The notes below the pieces were generated by a model. The model was not told the origin of the DNA. It was given only the letters and a program-made list of their open reading frames with translations, and made no database searches. A program made the position numbers and the translations under genes. A stretch of DNA of 64,000 bases from Lineus longissimus (Eukaryota; Nemertea; Pilidiophora; Heteronemertea; Lineidae): assembly GCF_910592395.1 (NCBI RefSeq), contig NC_088311.1:19100501-19164500 (forward strand), read 5' to 3'. Positions 23,401-30,760 of the stretch are shown here, one piece after another. How positions within the stretch are numbered: position 1 is the stretch's first letter; each line of letters starts with the position of its first letter.

Positions 23401-24994
23401 TTGCAGACGGGAACAATTGAGGAGAAAATCTTCCAGCGGCAGGCGCACAAGAAAGCGTTGAGCAGTTGTGTGGTGGACATGGAGGAGGATGTGGAGAGAC
23501 ATTTCAGTTTGGAGGACCTCCGCGAGCTATTCACGCTCAACGAGGAGACAATCAGTGACACGCATGACAAGTAAGTATTTGATGACCATTGCCAGCAGAC
23601 CAGCGGAAAATCCTACACAAAAGAGGGCACTTGTCTTTAACTCGGTTCAAAACAATGGATATTAAGTCAAGTACCTGTTAGAATGACGCACAGCATCATA
23701 AATTGCATCTTTTGCAATGCAGAATATTGCTTAGTCTGTCTGCTGTACTTGTAGAAGCCAGAATACACAAAAGAGGGCACTTGTCTTTAACTCGGTTCAA
23801 AGCAATGGATATTAAGTCAAGTACCTGTTAGAATGACGCACAGCATCATAAATTGCATCTTTTGCAATGCAGAATATTGCTTAGTCTGCCTGCTGTACTT
23901 GTAGAAGCCAGAATACACAAAAGAGGGCACTTGTCTTTAACTCGGTTCAAAGCAATGGATATTAAGTCAAGTACCTGTTAGAATGACGCACAGCATCATA
24001 AATTGCGTCTTTTGCAACGCAGAATATTGCTTAGTCTGTCTGCTGTACTTGTAGAAGCCAAAATAATATATTATGCTACCAAATGTTCTTGGCCAATAGC
24101 GTAACTCGATTCACATCATGTGATTTCAAGTCATCACATCGTATCGGATCCAAAAAAGCAATAACGGATCCAAAAAAATGTCGTAACGGATCCTAAAAGG
24201 TTTTAATCCAATCAAAATGAAGTTGATGTAGACATTGACCTTGACTGTTCTTAACAATTGTTTTCCCCAGGAAATGTCACCCTGTTCTGACAACTGCAAA
24301 ATGTATTATGTCAATACTGTTTACATTTTTTATGTATTTAAATTGTTTCATTATCCCTTAGTGGATGTTTAAGGTAGTCCGATATGGAATTTTGTATCAT
24401 AAATTTCAATGCTGTTTACATTTTGTATATTTCATTAAAAACAAATTGTTTCATTATTTTCCTTTGGATTGATTTCTTTGCCAAGACATTTGGTTGCATA
24501 ATATAGCAAACACTATTTGATTTATGTTGTTCATGATATGTGCTGTTCCACCTCTATTGTCTATTGTGAAGTTAATATGTGACTTCTTGACTTAAACATG
24601 AATAAGTTAATTCGCCACTTGGCAACTTTATCTCCATGAACCGTATGAGAATGGGTAGTTGCCTTGTTGATCAAGATGAACAATATCAGAAAGAAAGTTT
24701 AGAACTGATGATTAGATATATATTATTCTATGCATTTTGGTATCATTGTTGTCCTGGATACAACGATTTCTGACAAAAATGTTTCTTACTTTCAGATTCA
24801 AGTGTCGACGGTGCGTCAATAAGATCCAAGTGAAACCACCTCCTCCAGACAGTGACTGTAATAGCGATCTTTCGCAGTGGAACCACTGTGCCGACAAGAA
24901 GGGGGTGGTGGATGTGATTTTGAAAGGAGCGTGGGAGTCGGCCGTTTCATTTGTGTTCCATCACAGATCTCACGAACAACGGAAAACTGTCTAG
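6654..24994 (+). CDS. RAD54L: RAD54-like DNA repair and recombination protein (SNF2-family ATPase), nearly complete
   Basis: Nineteen exons, all with AG/GT borders and matching phases, join to 2277 coding bases: residues 2-759 plus stop, against 747 in human RAD54L. RAD54 is a nuclear double-strand-DNA translocase that works with RAD51 in homologous recombination, remodelling chromatin and driving branch migration. Visible landmarks: N-terminal RRSLAPSQ; Walker A DEMGLGKT (197-204), split by an intron after M199; motif II DEGH (311-314), split after E312; motif [32 protein letters not shown]; motif [19 protein letters not shown]; motif [15 protein letters not shown]; a C-terminal CRRC with a further C and HC; and a final [10 protein letters not shown]. 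It is RAD54L rather than RAD54B because it follows RAD54L from end to end. Missing: the exon with the initiator Met; an in-frame TAG sits just before 6654, so that exon is upstream. A candidate poly(A) signal AATAAA is at 25683. Confidence 0.97.
7073..7213 (+). CDS. RAD54L: RAD54L exon 3 (37-83)
   Basis: Reads [15 protein letters not shown] then [15 protein letters not shown], a basic variable N-terminal segment. It matches the FLSPFRKPLSQLTN block of human RAD54L. Donor GTAAGT, phase 0. Confidence 0.93.
7252..7395 (+). repeat. Dispersed repeat family 'CCACCCTACCTTG', copy 2
   Basis: Contains CTACCTTGGAAAAGCC, TTTCTATAGGGCCACCCTA, TTGCACACTGGCAACATTTCTT and ACCCTACCTTGA, shared with copies at 1586 and 18836. 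Lies in RAD54L intron 3. Confidence 0.65.
7593..7653 (+). CDS. RAD54L: RAD54L exon 4 (84-103)
   Basis: Encodes [20 protein letters not shown] with a split Gly. It is nearly identical to the human ILSKPFKVPIPNYQG. Donor GTTAGT, phase 1. Confidence 0.96.
8164..8350 (+). repeat. MITE family 3, partial copy
   Basis: Starts at TTTAAAGGTCTATCCC and runs to ACCAAGTTTCAGGGAATTTG, shared in the same orientation with 40793-41041 and 51865-52075. Its right half lies in the 366-bp duplication. Confidence 0.5.
8251..8982 (+). repeat. Tandem duplication, 366 bp x 2
   Basis: 8251-8616 and 8617-8982 are nearly identical. Both begin at AGTAAATRATAAATTTCAAT and both end at TTCATGTTGCTTTGCATT. Intronic, in RAD54L intron 4, and recent judging by the few differences. 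Confidence 0.93.
9025..9163 (+). CDS. RAD54L: RAD54L exon 5 (104-149)
   Basis: Encodes [20 protein letters not shown] then [20 protein letters not shown]. It matches human [31 protein letters not shown] piece by piece. Donor GTAAGT, phase 2. Confidence 0.96.
9814..9865 (+). ncRNA. Hammerhead-ribozyme-like core (possible Penelope-element remnant)
   Basis: CTGATGA (9814-9820), a 4-bp stem GCCT/AGGC enclosing a 19-base loop, then GAAA (9848-9851), the two invariant boxes of the hammerhead core in correct order. A short helix III is possible with ATC (9855-9857) as the cleavage triplet; flanking AACCCCA and TGGAGGT then pair imperfectly as helix I. Minimal hammerheads of this kind are known from Penelope-like retroelements. 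Helix I is weak, so it may be a dead copy or chance. Confidence 0.35.
9949..10018 (+). CDS. RAD54L: RAD54L exon 6 (150-173)
   Basis: Encodes [20 protein letters not shown] and QRE. This is the LRPHQREGV motif at the start of the SNF2 ATPase core. Donor GTAAGT, phase 0. Confidence 0.97.
10467..10544 (+). CDS. RAD54L: RAD54L exon 7 (174-199)
   Basis: Encodes [15 protein letters not shown] then FGCIMADEM, ending in the middle of Walker A. The intron then follows in phase 0. Confidence 0.97.
10545..12890 (+). other. RAD54L intron 7
   Basis: A 2.3-kb intron inside Walker A. It contains a MITE family 3 copy at about 12000-12235. The reading frames seen over 10692-11082 and 12113-12376 show no recognisable protein. 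The remainder is AT-rich with nothing identifiable. Confidence 0.55.
12000..12235 (-). repeat. MITE family 3 copy
   Basis: Shares AATATGCATGCAA, AAACTTGGCAT, CAACAGCGTTATTGAAATT-like, ATGTTCAGAACATG and TTTTCAAATTCAA in the same order as 38572-38832, and ends near GTACGCCTTTAA. Confidence 0.6.
12891..12938 (+). CDS. RAD54L: RAD54L exon 8 (200-215), Walker A
   Basis: A 48-bp exon encoding [16 protein letters not shown], completing DEM-GLGKT with the catalytic Lys203. Acceptor TTCCAG, donor GTAAGC, phase 0. Confidence 0.97.
13440..13508 (+). CDS. RAD54L: RAD54L exon 9 (216-238)
   Basis: Encodes [20 protein letters not shown] then LVK. It matches human [23 protein letters not shown] (helicase motif Ia). 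Confidence 0.97.
13511..13750. mobile_element. Degenerate MITE family 1 relative
   Basis: Starts immediately after RAD54L exon 9 with AAACCTCTATATCAAGGACA and includes GTGTCCTGAT(A/T)ACAGA twice and a closing AAAGGAGGTTTCAATGTA. It is more diverged than the other copies. Confidence 0.45.
13901..14236 (+). repeat. 48-bp minisatellite x 7
   Basis: Units start at 13901, 13949, 13997, 14045, 14093, 14141 and 14189 (consensus begins ATCTTTGACCAATATGCAAC). As 48 is divisible by 3 and the unit lacks stops, long periodic reading frames appear on both strands. They are intronic (RAD54L intron 9) and are not considered genes. Confidence 0.96.
14927..15023 (+). CDS. RAD54L: RAD54L exon 10 (239-270)
   Basis: Encodes [20 protein letters not shown] then [12 protein letters not shown]. 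It matches human [24 protein letters not shown]. Donor GTAAGT, phase 1. Confidence 0.97.
15238..15362 (+). CDS. RAD54L: RAD54L exon 11 (271-312)
   Basis: Encodes [20 protein letters not shown] then [20 protein letters not shown] and DE. It ends inside motif II, DE-GH, in phase 0. Confidence 0.97.
15693..16412. mobile_element. Possible inverted-repeat element, low confidence
   Basis: Opens TTAACCCTTTTGCTGCGGGT, followed by two GTGACGTG(C/A)ATAGCA blocks, and closes GGCGACAGGGTTAA. Only the short ends are inverted repeats and there is no coding content. Confidence 0.35.
16790..17010 (+). repeat. Dispersed repeat, partner inverted at about 37075-37310
   Basis: Shares TAAAGGTATCGGTTTGCCT, ATCCGATTGTACCC, TCCAACA-TGT-ATGGGAGG and TTGTTTCTATTGTGTTGC with the reverse complement of 37075-37310. 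Confidence 0.75.
17290..18451 (+). mobile_element. AGCTCACCT-ended non-autonomous element with internal ~300-bp repeats
   Basis: Starts AGCTCACCTCTTAGCAGAGGTGAGCT (itself a hairpin; shown at 17291) and ends GAGGTGAGCACAATGG at about 18442, so its ends are inverted. CAAGGTCACAGAGGTC recurs at 17701, 18002 and 18316, each following a diverged ~300-bp module with CCACCAGGGGGC and GGTACACAT. A truncated copy is at 47180-47345. Very similar repeats are widespread in molluscs and other marine invertebrates. Confidence 0.75.
17345..17432 (+). repeat. (GTC)n microsatellite
   Basis: About 29 uninterrupted GTC units flanked by CCGTCGTCC, within the AGCTCACCT element. It creates poly-Arg, poly-Ser, poly-Val and poly-Thr reading frames that are not genes. 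Confidence 0.95.
18618..18768 (+). CDS. RAD54L: RAD54L exon 12 (313-362)
   Basis: Encodes [15 protein letters not shown], then [20 protein letters not shown] and HFVNRGIL. It contains motif III and completes DEGH. Donor GTAAGC, phase 1. Confidence 0.97.
18836..19035 (+). repeat. Dispersed repeat family 'CCACCCTACCTTG', copy 3
   Basis: The most complete copy: four CCACCCT(A/G)CCTTG blocks, GGTTTCTAACGGGCC, GTGCACACTGGCGAAACTTCTT and ACCACCCTACCTTGA. Lies in RAD54L intron 12. Confidence 0.7.
19221..19327 (+). CDS. RAD54L: RAD54L exon 13 (363-398)
   Basis: Encodes [20 protein letters not shown] then [16 protein letters not shown]. It matches human [20 protein letters not shown]. Confidence 0.96.
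19356..19702 (+). mobile_element. MITE family 2 copy, ~340 bp
   Basis: Opens TTTAAAGTGATACTATGATG and closes GAGTTACCCTTTAAG. Shared internal blocks include AAACGGACGT/ACGTCCGTTT, CCCGCCCGGACGGCTC and CTAGAAATTGATGG. Inverted copies are at 51521-51858 and 57291-57627. No coding capacity. Confidence 0.9.
19923..19995 (+). CDS. RAD54L: RAD54L exon 14 (399-422)
   Basis: Encodes [20 protein letters not shown] then LPVK. It matches human [24 protein letters not shown]. Confidence 0.97.
20031..20284. mobile_element. MITE family 1 copy with internal 19-bp amplification
   Basis: Begins TATAGTGGAACCTCTCTTAG and ends AGAGGTTCTACTGTA. The CTCTCTATTAAGGACAAC unit occurs six times at about 20058-20162, where other copies have one or two. 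It sits only 35 bases into RAD54L intron 14. Confidence 0.88.
20335..20500 (-). repeat. tRNA-like SINE remnant
   Basis: On the minus strand the A box TGGCTTGGTGG (20481-20471) and B box GGTTCAATGCC (20438-20428) are 43 bases apart, as in a tRNA, with no CCA stem to suggest a functional tRNA. The downstream GGTTTTCTCCGG-type motif is frequent in animal SINE-related repeats. Confidence 0.6.
20735..20884 (+). CDS. RAD54L: RAD54L exon 15 (423-472)
   Basis: Encodes [20 protein letters not shown], then [14 protein letters not shown]. It matches the human lobe-2 entry. Donor GTGAGT, phase 1. Confidence 0.97.
21319..21559 (+). CDS. RAD54L: RAD54L exon 16 (473-552)
   Basis: Encodes [32 protein letters not shown] and [20 protein letters not shown] (motif IV region). 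The donor is GG|GTAGGT, which makes the next residue Gly; a TAG at 21561 would otherwise end the frame. Confidence 0.96.
21801..21879 (+). CDS. RAD54L: RAD54L exon 17 (553-579)
   Basis: Encodes [20 protein letters not shown] then RFNDPT, matching human [22 protein letters not shown]. Confidence 0.97.
22070..22380 (+). repeat. Dispersed repeat, partner at about 49665-49920
   Basis: Shares GCCACAGAGCCCCAGAG, GTGGTCAGGGTGGTGTCCTT, GTGTGAAGCACATGA-like and TCTGGTCT blocks with 49665-49920 in the same orientation. Lies in RAD54L intron 17. Confidence 0.7.
22574..22753 (+). CDS. RAD54L: RAD54L exon 18 (580-639), motifs V-VI
   Basis: Encodes [40 protein letters not shown] and [20 protein letters not shown], containing the arginine finger region. 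Donor GTAAGT, phase 0. Confidence 0.98.
22779..22920 (+). repeat. Tandem duplication, 71 bp x 2
   Basis: GCAAAAATATACTCCATGTC starts at 22779 and again at 22850, with few differences. It begins 25 bases after exon 18. Confidence 0.92.
23163..23323 (+). pseudogene. Decayed duplicate of the 5' part of RAD54L exon 19 with its acceptor
   Basis: A TTTTCAG acceptor at 23233 is followed by [13 protein letters not shown], then unrelated sequence (PHFFMPLAI...) and TAA at 23321. It parallels the true exon 173 bases downstream ([13 protein letters not shown]), and the preceding intron sequence is also related. Use of this acceptor would truncate the protein after motif VI. Confidence 0.85.
23407..23570 (+). 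CDS. RAD54L: RAD54L exon 19 (640-693)
   Basis: Encodes [40 protein letters not shown] and [14 protein letters not shown]. It matches human [42 protein letters not shown]. Donor GTAAGT, phase 2. Confidence 0.98.
23615..24064 (+). repeat. 150-bp tandem repeat x 3
   Basis: Units start at ACACAAAAGAGGGCACTTGT at 23615, 23765 and 23915 and differ by only a few bases. Lies in RAD54L intron 19, beginning 44 bases after the exon. Confidence 0.96.
24065..24795 (+). other. Rest of RAD54L intron 19
   Basis: AT-rich. The only structure noted is ACGGATCC(T)AAAA repeated three times at about 24142-24200. No exon recognised. Confidence 0.5.
24796..24994 (+). CDS. RAD54L: RAD54L exon 20 (694-759 and stop)
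   Basis: Encodes [52 protein letters not shown] and [13 protein letters not shown], then TAG at 24992. The CxxC and later C...HC resemble the zinc-binding residues of RAD54. The final 40 bases are the first unit of a tandem array. Confidence 0.97.
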
Positions 24995-25229
24995 AAGTCG
25001 AAGTTTTGTGTTCCATCACAGATCACACGAACAACGGAAAACTGTCTAGAAGTCAAAGTTTTGTGTTCCATCACAGATCACACGAACAACGGAAAACTGT
25101 CTAGAAGTCGAAGTTTTGTGTTCCATCACAGATCACACGAACAACGGAAAACTGTCTAGAAGTCAAAGTTTTGTGTTCCATCACAGATCACATGAACAAC
25201 GGAAAACTGTCTAGAAGTCGAAGTTAAAT
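24955..25229 (+). repeat. 55-bp tandem repeat x 5 made from the RAD54L C-terminus and stop codon
   Basis: GTTCCATCACAGATC occurs at 24955 (coding), 25010, 25065, 25120 and 25175. Each unit carries [12 protein letters not shown] and TAG followed by AAGTC(A/G)AAGTTTTGT. As 55 is not a multiple of 3 and the first stop is intact, the extra units are 3' UTR. Confidence 0.96.
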
Positions 25230-25370
25230 GTCAGAGACTGTGCTCTTTATTTCAGTTGCTGTGCTGAAAAGTATGGCTTTCACTGTGCTGGCTGAGGAGG
25301 CATTGACTGGTGACTAGGTTTTCAAGGAGCATGACATTCCGAAGTGTCTTTCTATTTGTAGCAGTGATCT

Positions 25371-25490
25371 CTGCCAGTGGAAGCACTGTGCAGACAAGAA
25401 GGGGTTGATGTGATTTTGAAGGGGGCGTGGGAATCTGCCATTTCATCTGTGTTCCATCACAGGTCACATGAACAGTGGAAACCTGTCTAG
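25371..25490 (+). pseudogene. Decayed duplicate of RAD54L terminal exon
   Basis: GCAGTGATCTCTGCCAGTGG to CTGTCTAG aligns with the second half of exon 20 ([14 protein letters not shown]...VFHHRSHEQ). It lacks the GTGGTGGAT-coding bases, producing a frameshift to TGA, and has several substitutions. It is probably part of the 3' UTR or intergenic. Confidence 0.88.
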
Positions 25491-26169
25491 AAGTGGATAT
25501 CTGAGATGATTCCAAGTAGAATGTTTACTGTGCTGAAAGTTAGGCTACATGTGGCTGTCACTCTGCTGGCTGAGAATGTATCTATGTTGGAAAGCGTTCT
25601 CTTTTTGTGAGCTATCAAAAGTATGCATTTCAAACTACATGTAATCAACAATTGGACCCGTGTAAATATGATGGATATATATAATAAATACAGTACAAGA
25701 ACTCCATTTTACACTTTCTCACTTCCTCCGATTCAAATTGGTATGAAAACCTACACCATGGAGAGAGAACTACCAGTGACGACAGTCCCAATCTGACCAT
25801 TGAGACGACAAAACATTGTGTACCGTCACATGGGGTGGCTTCGGACAGTGGGGTAACTTTGAACACAGACCCCGAGCCTGCCACTGGTGAAAGTCTCGTG
25901 CACCGTTTTTGATCTGATTAGATAAGCATATCTACTGTCATTCGTGTGGGCTGAGCTGAACCTGTTATGACGACTAAAGCAAGTCATCATTTCTATCAAA
26001 TTCCCTTAGTTTGATACTGGCATAAAAACTGATCAATTCCAGGGCCACAGTGTAAAATTCGCTTAGACGACAGTTGCGCTGTTTCGCGGCAGACACTGGA
26101 ACTGAAAACTTCGTCCAAAACTTTCAGTTCCATTGTCTACCGTTAAACGGCAGCACAGTCGCCTAAGCG
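25491..26169. other. RAD54L downstream region
   Basis: No gene seen. AATAAA at 25683 is a candidate poly(A) signal. At 25820-25868 a block (ACCGTCACATGGGG, GGGTAACTTTGAACAC) is repeated at 28880-28930 between the two satellite arms. At 26070-26170 there is a degenerate inverted repeat around AACTTTCAGTTCCA. Confidence 0.5.
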
Positions 26170-28665
26170 GAAAGGGCCTAAAGATGTGAGAGACAGGGGA
26201 CTATACCTCCTGTCACACCAGCCACTGGTTGTGAACGACGCGGAGACCAAGATGTGAAAGGCAGAGGACTCTTCCTCCTGTTACACCAGCCAGCAGTTGT
26301 GAGCAACAGGGGACGAAGATGTGAAAGACAGGGGATTATTCCTCCTGCTACACCAGCCACCGTTTGTGAACGATGTGAAAGGCAGAGGACTATTCCTCCT
26401 GTTACACCAGCCAGCGGTTGTGAACGACAGGGGACCATGATGTGAAAGACAGAGGACTATTCTTTCTGTTACACCAGCCAGCGGTTTTGAACGACAGGGT
26501 ACCAATATGTGAAAAGGCAGGGGATTATTCCTTCTGCTACCGTTCGTAAACGAAACGACGCGGAGAGATTAAGATGTGAAAGGAGGAGGACTATTCCTCC
26601 TGTTACACCAGCCAGCGGTTGTGAACGACAGGGGACCAAGATGTGAAAGACAGAGGACTATTCTTCCTGTTACACCAGCCAGCGGTTGTGAGAGGCAGGA
26701 GACCTAGAGGTGGAAAACAGGGGATTATTCCTCCTGTTACACCAGCTACCGTTCGTGAACGACGCGGAGGCAAAAATGTGAAAGGCAGAGGACTATACCT
26801 CTTGCTACACCAGCCAGCGGTTGTGAACGACAGGGGACCAATATGTGAAAGGCAGGGGATTATTCCTTCTGCTACACCAGCTACCGTTCGTAAACGAAAC
26901 GACGCGGAGATCAAGATGTGAAAGGAGGAGGACTATTCCTCCTGTTACACCAGCCAGCGGTTGTGATCGACAGGGGACCAAGATGTGAAAGGCAGAGGAC
27001 TATTCTTCCTGTTACACCAGCCAGCGGTTGTGAGAGGCAGGGGACCTAGAGGTGGAAAACAGGGGATTATTCCTCCTGTTACACCAGCTACCGTTCGTGA
27101 ACGACGCGGAGGCAAAAATGTGAAAGGCAGAGGACTATACCTCTTGCTACACCAGCCAGCGGTTGTGAGCGACACGGTACCAAGATGTGGAAGACAGGGG
27201 ATTATTCCTCCTGTTACACCAGCTACCGTAAGTGAACGACACGGAGACCAAGGTGTGAAAGGCAGAGGATTATTCGTCCTGTCACACCAAGGGTGACAGA
27301 CAGGGGACCAAGATGTGGAAGACAGGGGATTATTCCTCCTGTTACACCAGCTACCGGTTGTGAACGGCACGGGGACCAAGATGTGAAAGACTGGAGACTA
27401 AACCTCCTGCTACACCAGCCACCAGTTGTGAAGGACACGGGGACCAAGAAGTGGAAGACAGGGAACTGTACAACTTGCGACACCAGACGCCGTTGTCAAC
27501 GACAGGGGGACCAAGATATAAAAATCAGGGGACTAAACCTCCTGCTACACCAAATGACGCCGATACGAAGTTGTGAAAGACAGGGGATTATTCCTCCTGC
27601 TACACCAGCAACTATTTGTGAACGACGCAGAGACCAAGAAGTGAAAGGCAGAGGACTATTCCTCATGTTACACCAGCCAGCGGTTGGGAACGACAGGGGA
27701 CCAATATTTGAAAGGCAGGGGATTATTCCTCCTGCTACACCAGCTACCGTTTGTGAACGACGCGGACACCAAGATGGGAAAGGCAGAGGACACTTCTTCC
27801 TGTTACACCAGCCAGAGGTTGTGAGAGACAGGGGACGAAGATTTGAAAGGCAGAGGACTATTCCTCCTGTTACACAAACCAGCGGTTGTGAACGACAGGG
27901 GACCAAGATGTGAAAGACAGGGGATTTTTCCTCCTGTTACACCAGCCAGTGGTTGTGATCGACAAGGGAACAATATGTGATAGGCAGAGGACTACTCCTC
28001 CTGTTACACAATCCAACGGTTGTGAACGACAAGATGTGAAAGGCAGAGGACTATTCTTCATGTTACATCAGCCAGCGGTTGTGAACGACAAGGAGACCAA
28101 GAGGTGAAAGACAGCGGACAATTCTTCCTGTTACACCAGCCAGCGGTTGTGAACGATAGGGGACCAAGATGTGAAAGACAGGGGACTATTCCTCCTGTTA
28201 CACAAACCAGCGGTTGTGAACGACAGGGGACCAAGATGTGAAAGACAGGGGATTTTTCCTCCTGTTACACCAGCCAGTGGTTGTGATCGACAAGGGAACA
28301 AGATGTGATAGGCAGAGGACTATTCCTCCTGTTACACAATCCAGCGGTTGTGAACGACAGGGGACCAAGATGTGAAAGACAGGGGACTATTCCTCCTGTT
28401 ACACAAACCAGCGGTTGTGAACGACAGGGGACCAAGATGTGAAAGACAGGGGATTTTTCCTCCTGTTACACCAGCCAGTGGTTGTGACCGACAAGGGAAC
28501 AAGATGTGATAGGCAGAGGACTATTCCTCCTGTTACACAATCCAGCGGTTGTGATCGACAGGGGACCAAGATGTGAAAGGCAGAGGACTATTCTTCCTGT
28601 TACATCAGCCAGCGGTTGTGAACGACGCGGAGGCCAAGATGTGGAAGACAGGGTGCCTCAGGTAT
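26170..28665 (+). repeat. 68-bp minisatellite, forward arm (about 35 units)
   Basis: Consensus includes GACCAAGATGTGAAAGGCAG, AGGACTATTCCTCCTGTTAC and ACCAGCCAGCGGTTGTGAAC. Two reading frames of the unit lack stops, so overlapping frames of up to 206 codons appear on both strands, but their sequence is purely periodic. Higher-order periods of about 342 bp (near 26.64 and 26.98 kb) and about 200 bp (near 28.2-28.6 kb) are visible. Confidence 0.95.
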
Positions 28666-28950
28666 AGGAGCTTCTTCAAGTATGCTACTAAAGCTGTCTC
28701 AATTGTCAGGTTGGGCCTGTCTTCAAGTGCACAGCGAAACCTAAAGGACCCTGATGTTGTCTGAGGTACACAAGTTGTCTCAGTGGTCAGGATAGGCCTG
28801 CCTCAAGTGATATCGAGGCGCCACCAAAGGTAGACTTCCGATGCTGTCCGAGGTATATGAAATGCGTAACTCGAGATACATTGTACCATCACATGGGGCG
28901 ACTTTGACCTGTAGGGTAACTTTGAACACCACCTAGAAATAAGTGTCATC
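28666..28950. other. Spacer between the two opposed satellite arms
   Basis: Non-repetitive sequence in which GTTGTCTCAGTGGTCAGG-type and GGGCCTG blocks occur twice, and which shares ACATGGGG...GGGTAACTTTGAACAC with 25820-25868. The repeat orientation reverses across it. Confidence 0.7.
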
Positions 28951-30760
28951 TGGTGTAGCAGGAGGTTTAGTCCCCTGATATTTACATCTTGGTCCCCCTG
29001 TCGGCGTCTGGTGCAGCAAAAGGTATAGTTCCCTGTCTTTCACATCTTGGTCCCCTGTCGTTCACAACCTCTGGTTGGTGTAACAGGAGGAATAGTCCTG
29101 CCTTTGACATCTTGGTCCCCTGTCTCTCACAACCTGTTCGTAGCTGGGGTAGTAGGAGGAATAGTCCACTGTCTTTCACATCTTGTTACCCTGTCGTTAA
29201 CAACCACTGCTTGGTGTAACAGGAGAAATACTCCTCTGCCTTTCACATCTTGGTCCCCTGTCGTTCACAACCGCTGATTGGTGTAACAGGAAGAATAGTC
29301 CTCTGCCTTTCACATCTTGGTCCCCTGTCGTTCACAACCGTTGGTTGGTTTAACAGGAAGAATAGTCCTCTGCCTTTGACATCTTGGTCCCCTGTCGTTC
29401 ACAACCTCTGGTTGGTGAAACAGGAGGAATAGTCCTCTGCCTTTGACATCTTGGTCCCCTGTCTCTCACAACCAGTCCGTAGCTGGTGGCGCATGATGTA
29501 TAGTGATTTGTCTCTCGCAACCACTGGTTTGTGTAGCAGGAGGTTCAGTTCCCTGTCTCTCAAATCCTGGGGCTGATGACCCGTTTTTCATGGTCACAAC
29601 CGGCGAATTAGTCCCCTGCCTTTCTCAACAAGCTGCTAATGGAATAAATCCCTGTCTTTCGTAGTTACTTTTGTTGCAGAAGAAATAGCTCCCAGTCGTT
29701 CACAAGTTGTTCCCCTGTCTCCAACAGCCTGTGACTTGTGAAGCAAGAGGTGTAGTCCCAGTTGGCAAGCACCAGTGGGCCTCGTGTGGCAATATGGGGA
29801 GCTATGGTCAGTGTGGCCACCTGTCCCCTGTCTCTCATAACCTGTAGCAAGAGTAGCAGGAGATACAGTCCTCTGTCGTTCACAAATCACAGCCTGGTGT
29901 TGTAGGAGGAATAGTCGCTGGTCTTTCAGTACTTATGGCAGATGCAGCAAAAGTAATTTTTACTAGTATAACTTCGGGCAGAAGGAATTCTCCCCCTTCC
30001 TTCACAAGTCGGTCCCCGGTCCCTCACAACCTGTCGCTTGTGACGCAGGAACTATATCAAAGACTGGTGTAGCAGGAGGCGGAGTCCGCTGTCTTAAACA
30101 ACTTAACTGGTCCCCTGTCTCTCACAGCCTTTAGTTGGTGACAATAGTTTAGTCCCTAGTCTCTGTGGCTTGTGCAGCAGAAGGTTTAGAGCGCTTTCTC
30201 CCACAACCTGTGGCCAGTGCAGTAGGAGGTACAACTCTCACAACTTGTAGCTTGTGTTATAAAGCCATGTCTTTCACAACCTGTAGTGTAGTCCCTTGTC
30301 TTTTACAACAAGTAGCTGGTGTAGTAGGAGGAATAGCCCCCTGTCTTTCATTACTTGGTCCTCTGTCGGTCACAACTGGTGTGGCTGGTGTAGCAGGAGG
30401 TATAGTCCCCTGTCTTTCACAGTCTGAGGACTGGTGTAGCAAGAGGAACATTTATAGTTTCCTGTCATTTACAAGTTTTGGCATGCGAAACAACCAGTTC
30501 ATACATGTAGTCCCATGTCTTTCACAATTTGAGACTGGTGTAGCAAAATGTGTTGTCTGCGGTCTTTTCTGTCTTTGACAACATGTATCTGGTGAAACTG
30601 GGGTACAGTCGACTACTCTGTGGCTGGTGAAACAGGAGGAATAAACCCTGGTCTTTCACAACCAGTGGTCTAGTCCACTGTTTAGCAATGAGTGGCTGGT
30701 CCTGAAGAGGAATAGTCCCATGTCTCTCACAACTTGGTCCTCTGTCTCACATGCTGGTGA
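28951..30760 (-). repeat. 68-bp minisatellite, inverted arm
   Basis: Reads GCCTTTCACATCTTGGTCCC, CTGTCGTTCACAACC and GGTGTAACAGGAGGAATAGT, the reverse complement of the forward arm. Units are regular to about 29.5 kb and become increasingly degenerate towards 30.76 kb. Confidence 0.93.

Noticed and set aside
27293-27913. 206-codon reading frame in the 68-bp satellite (and 144- and 137-codon frames nearby)
   Set aside because: The peptide is just three shifted readings of one DNA unit and is open on both strands, with no domain or coding bias.
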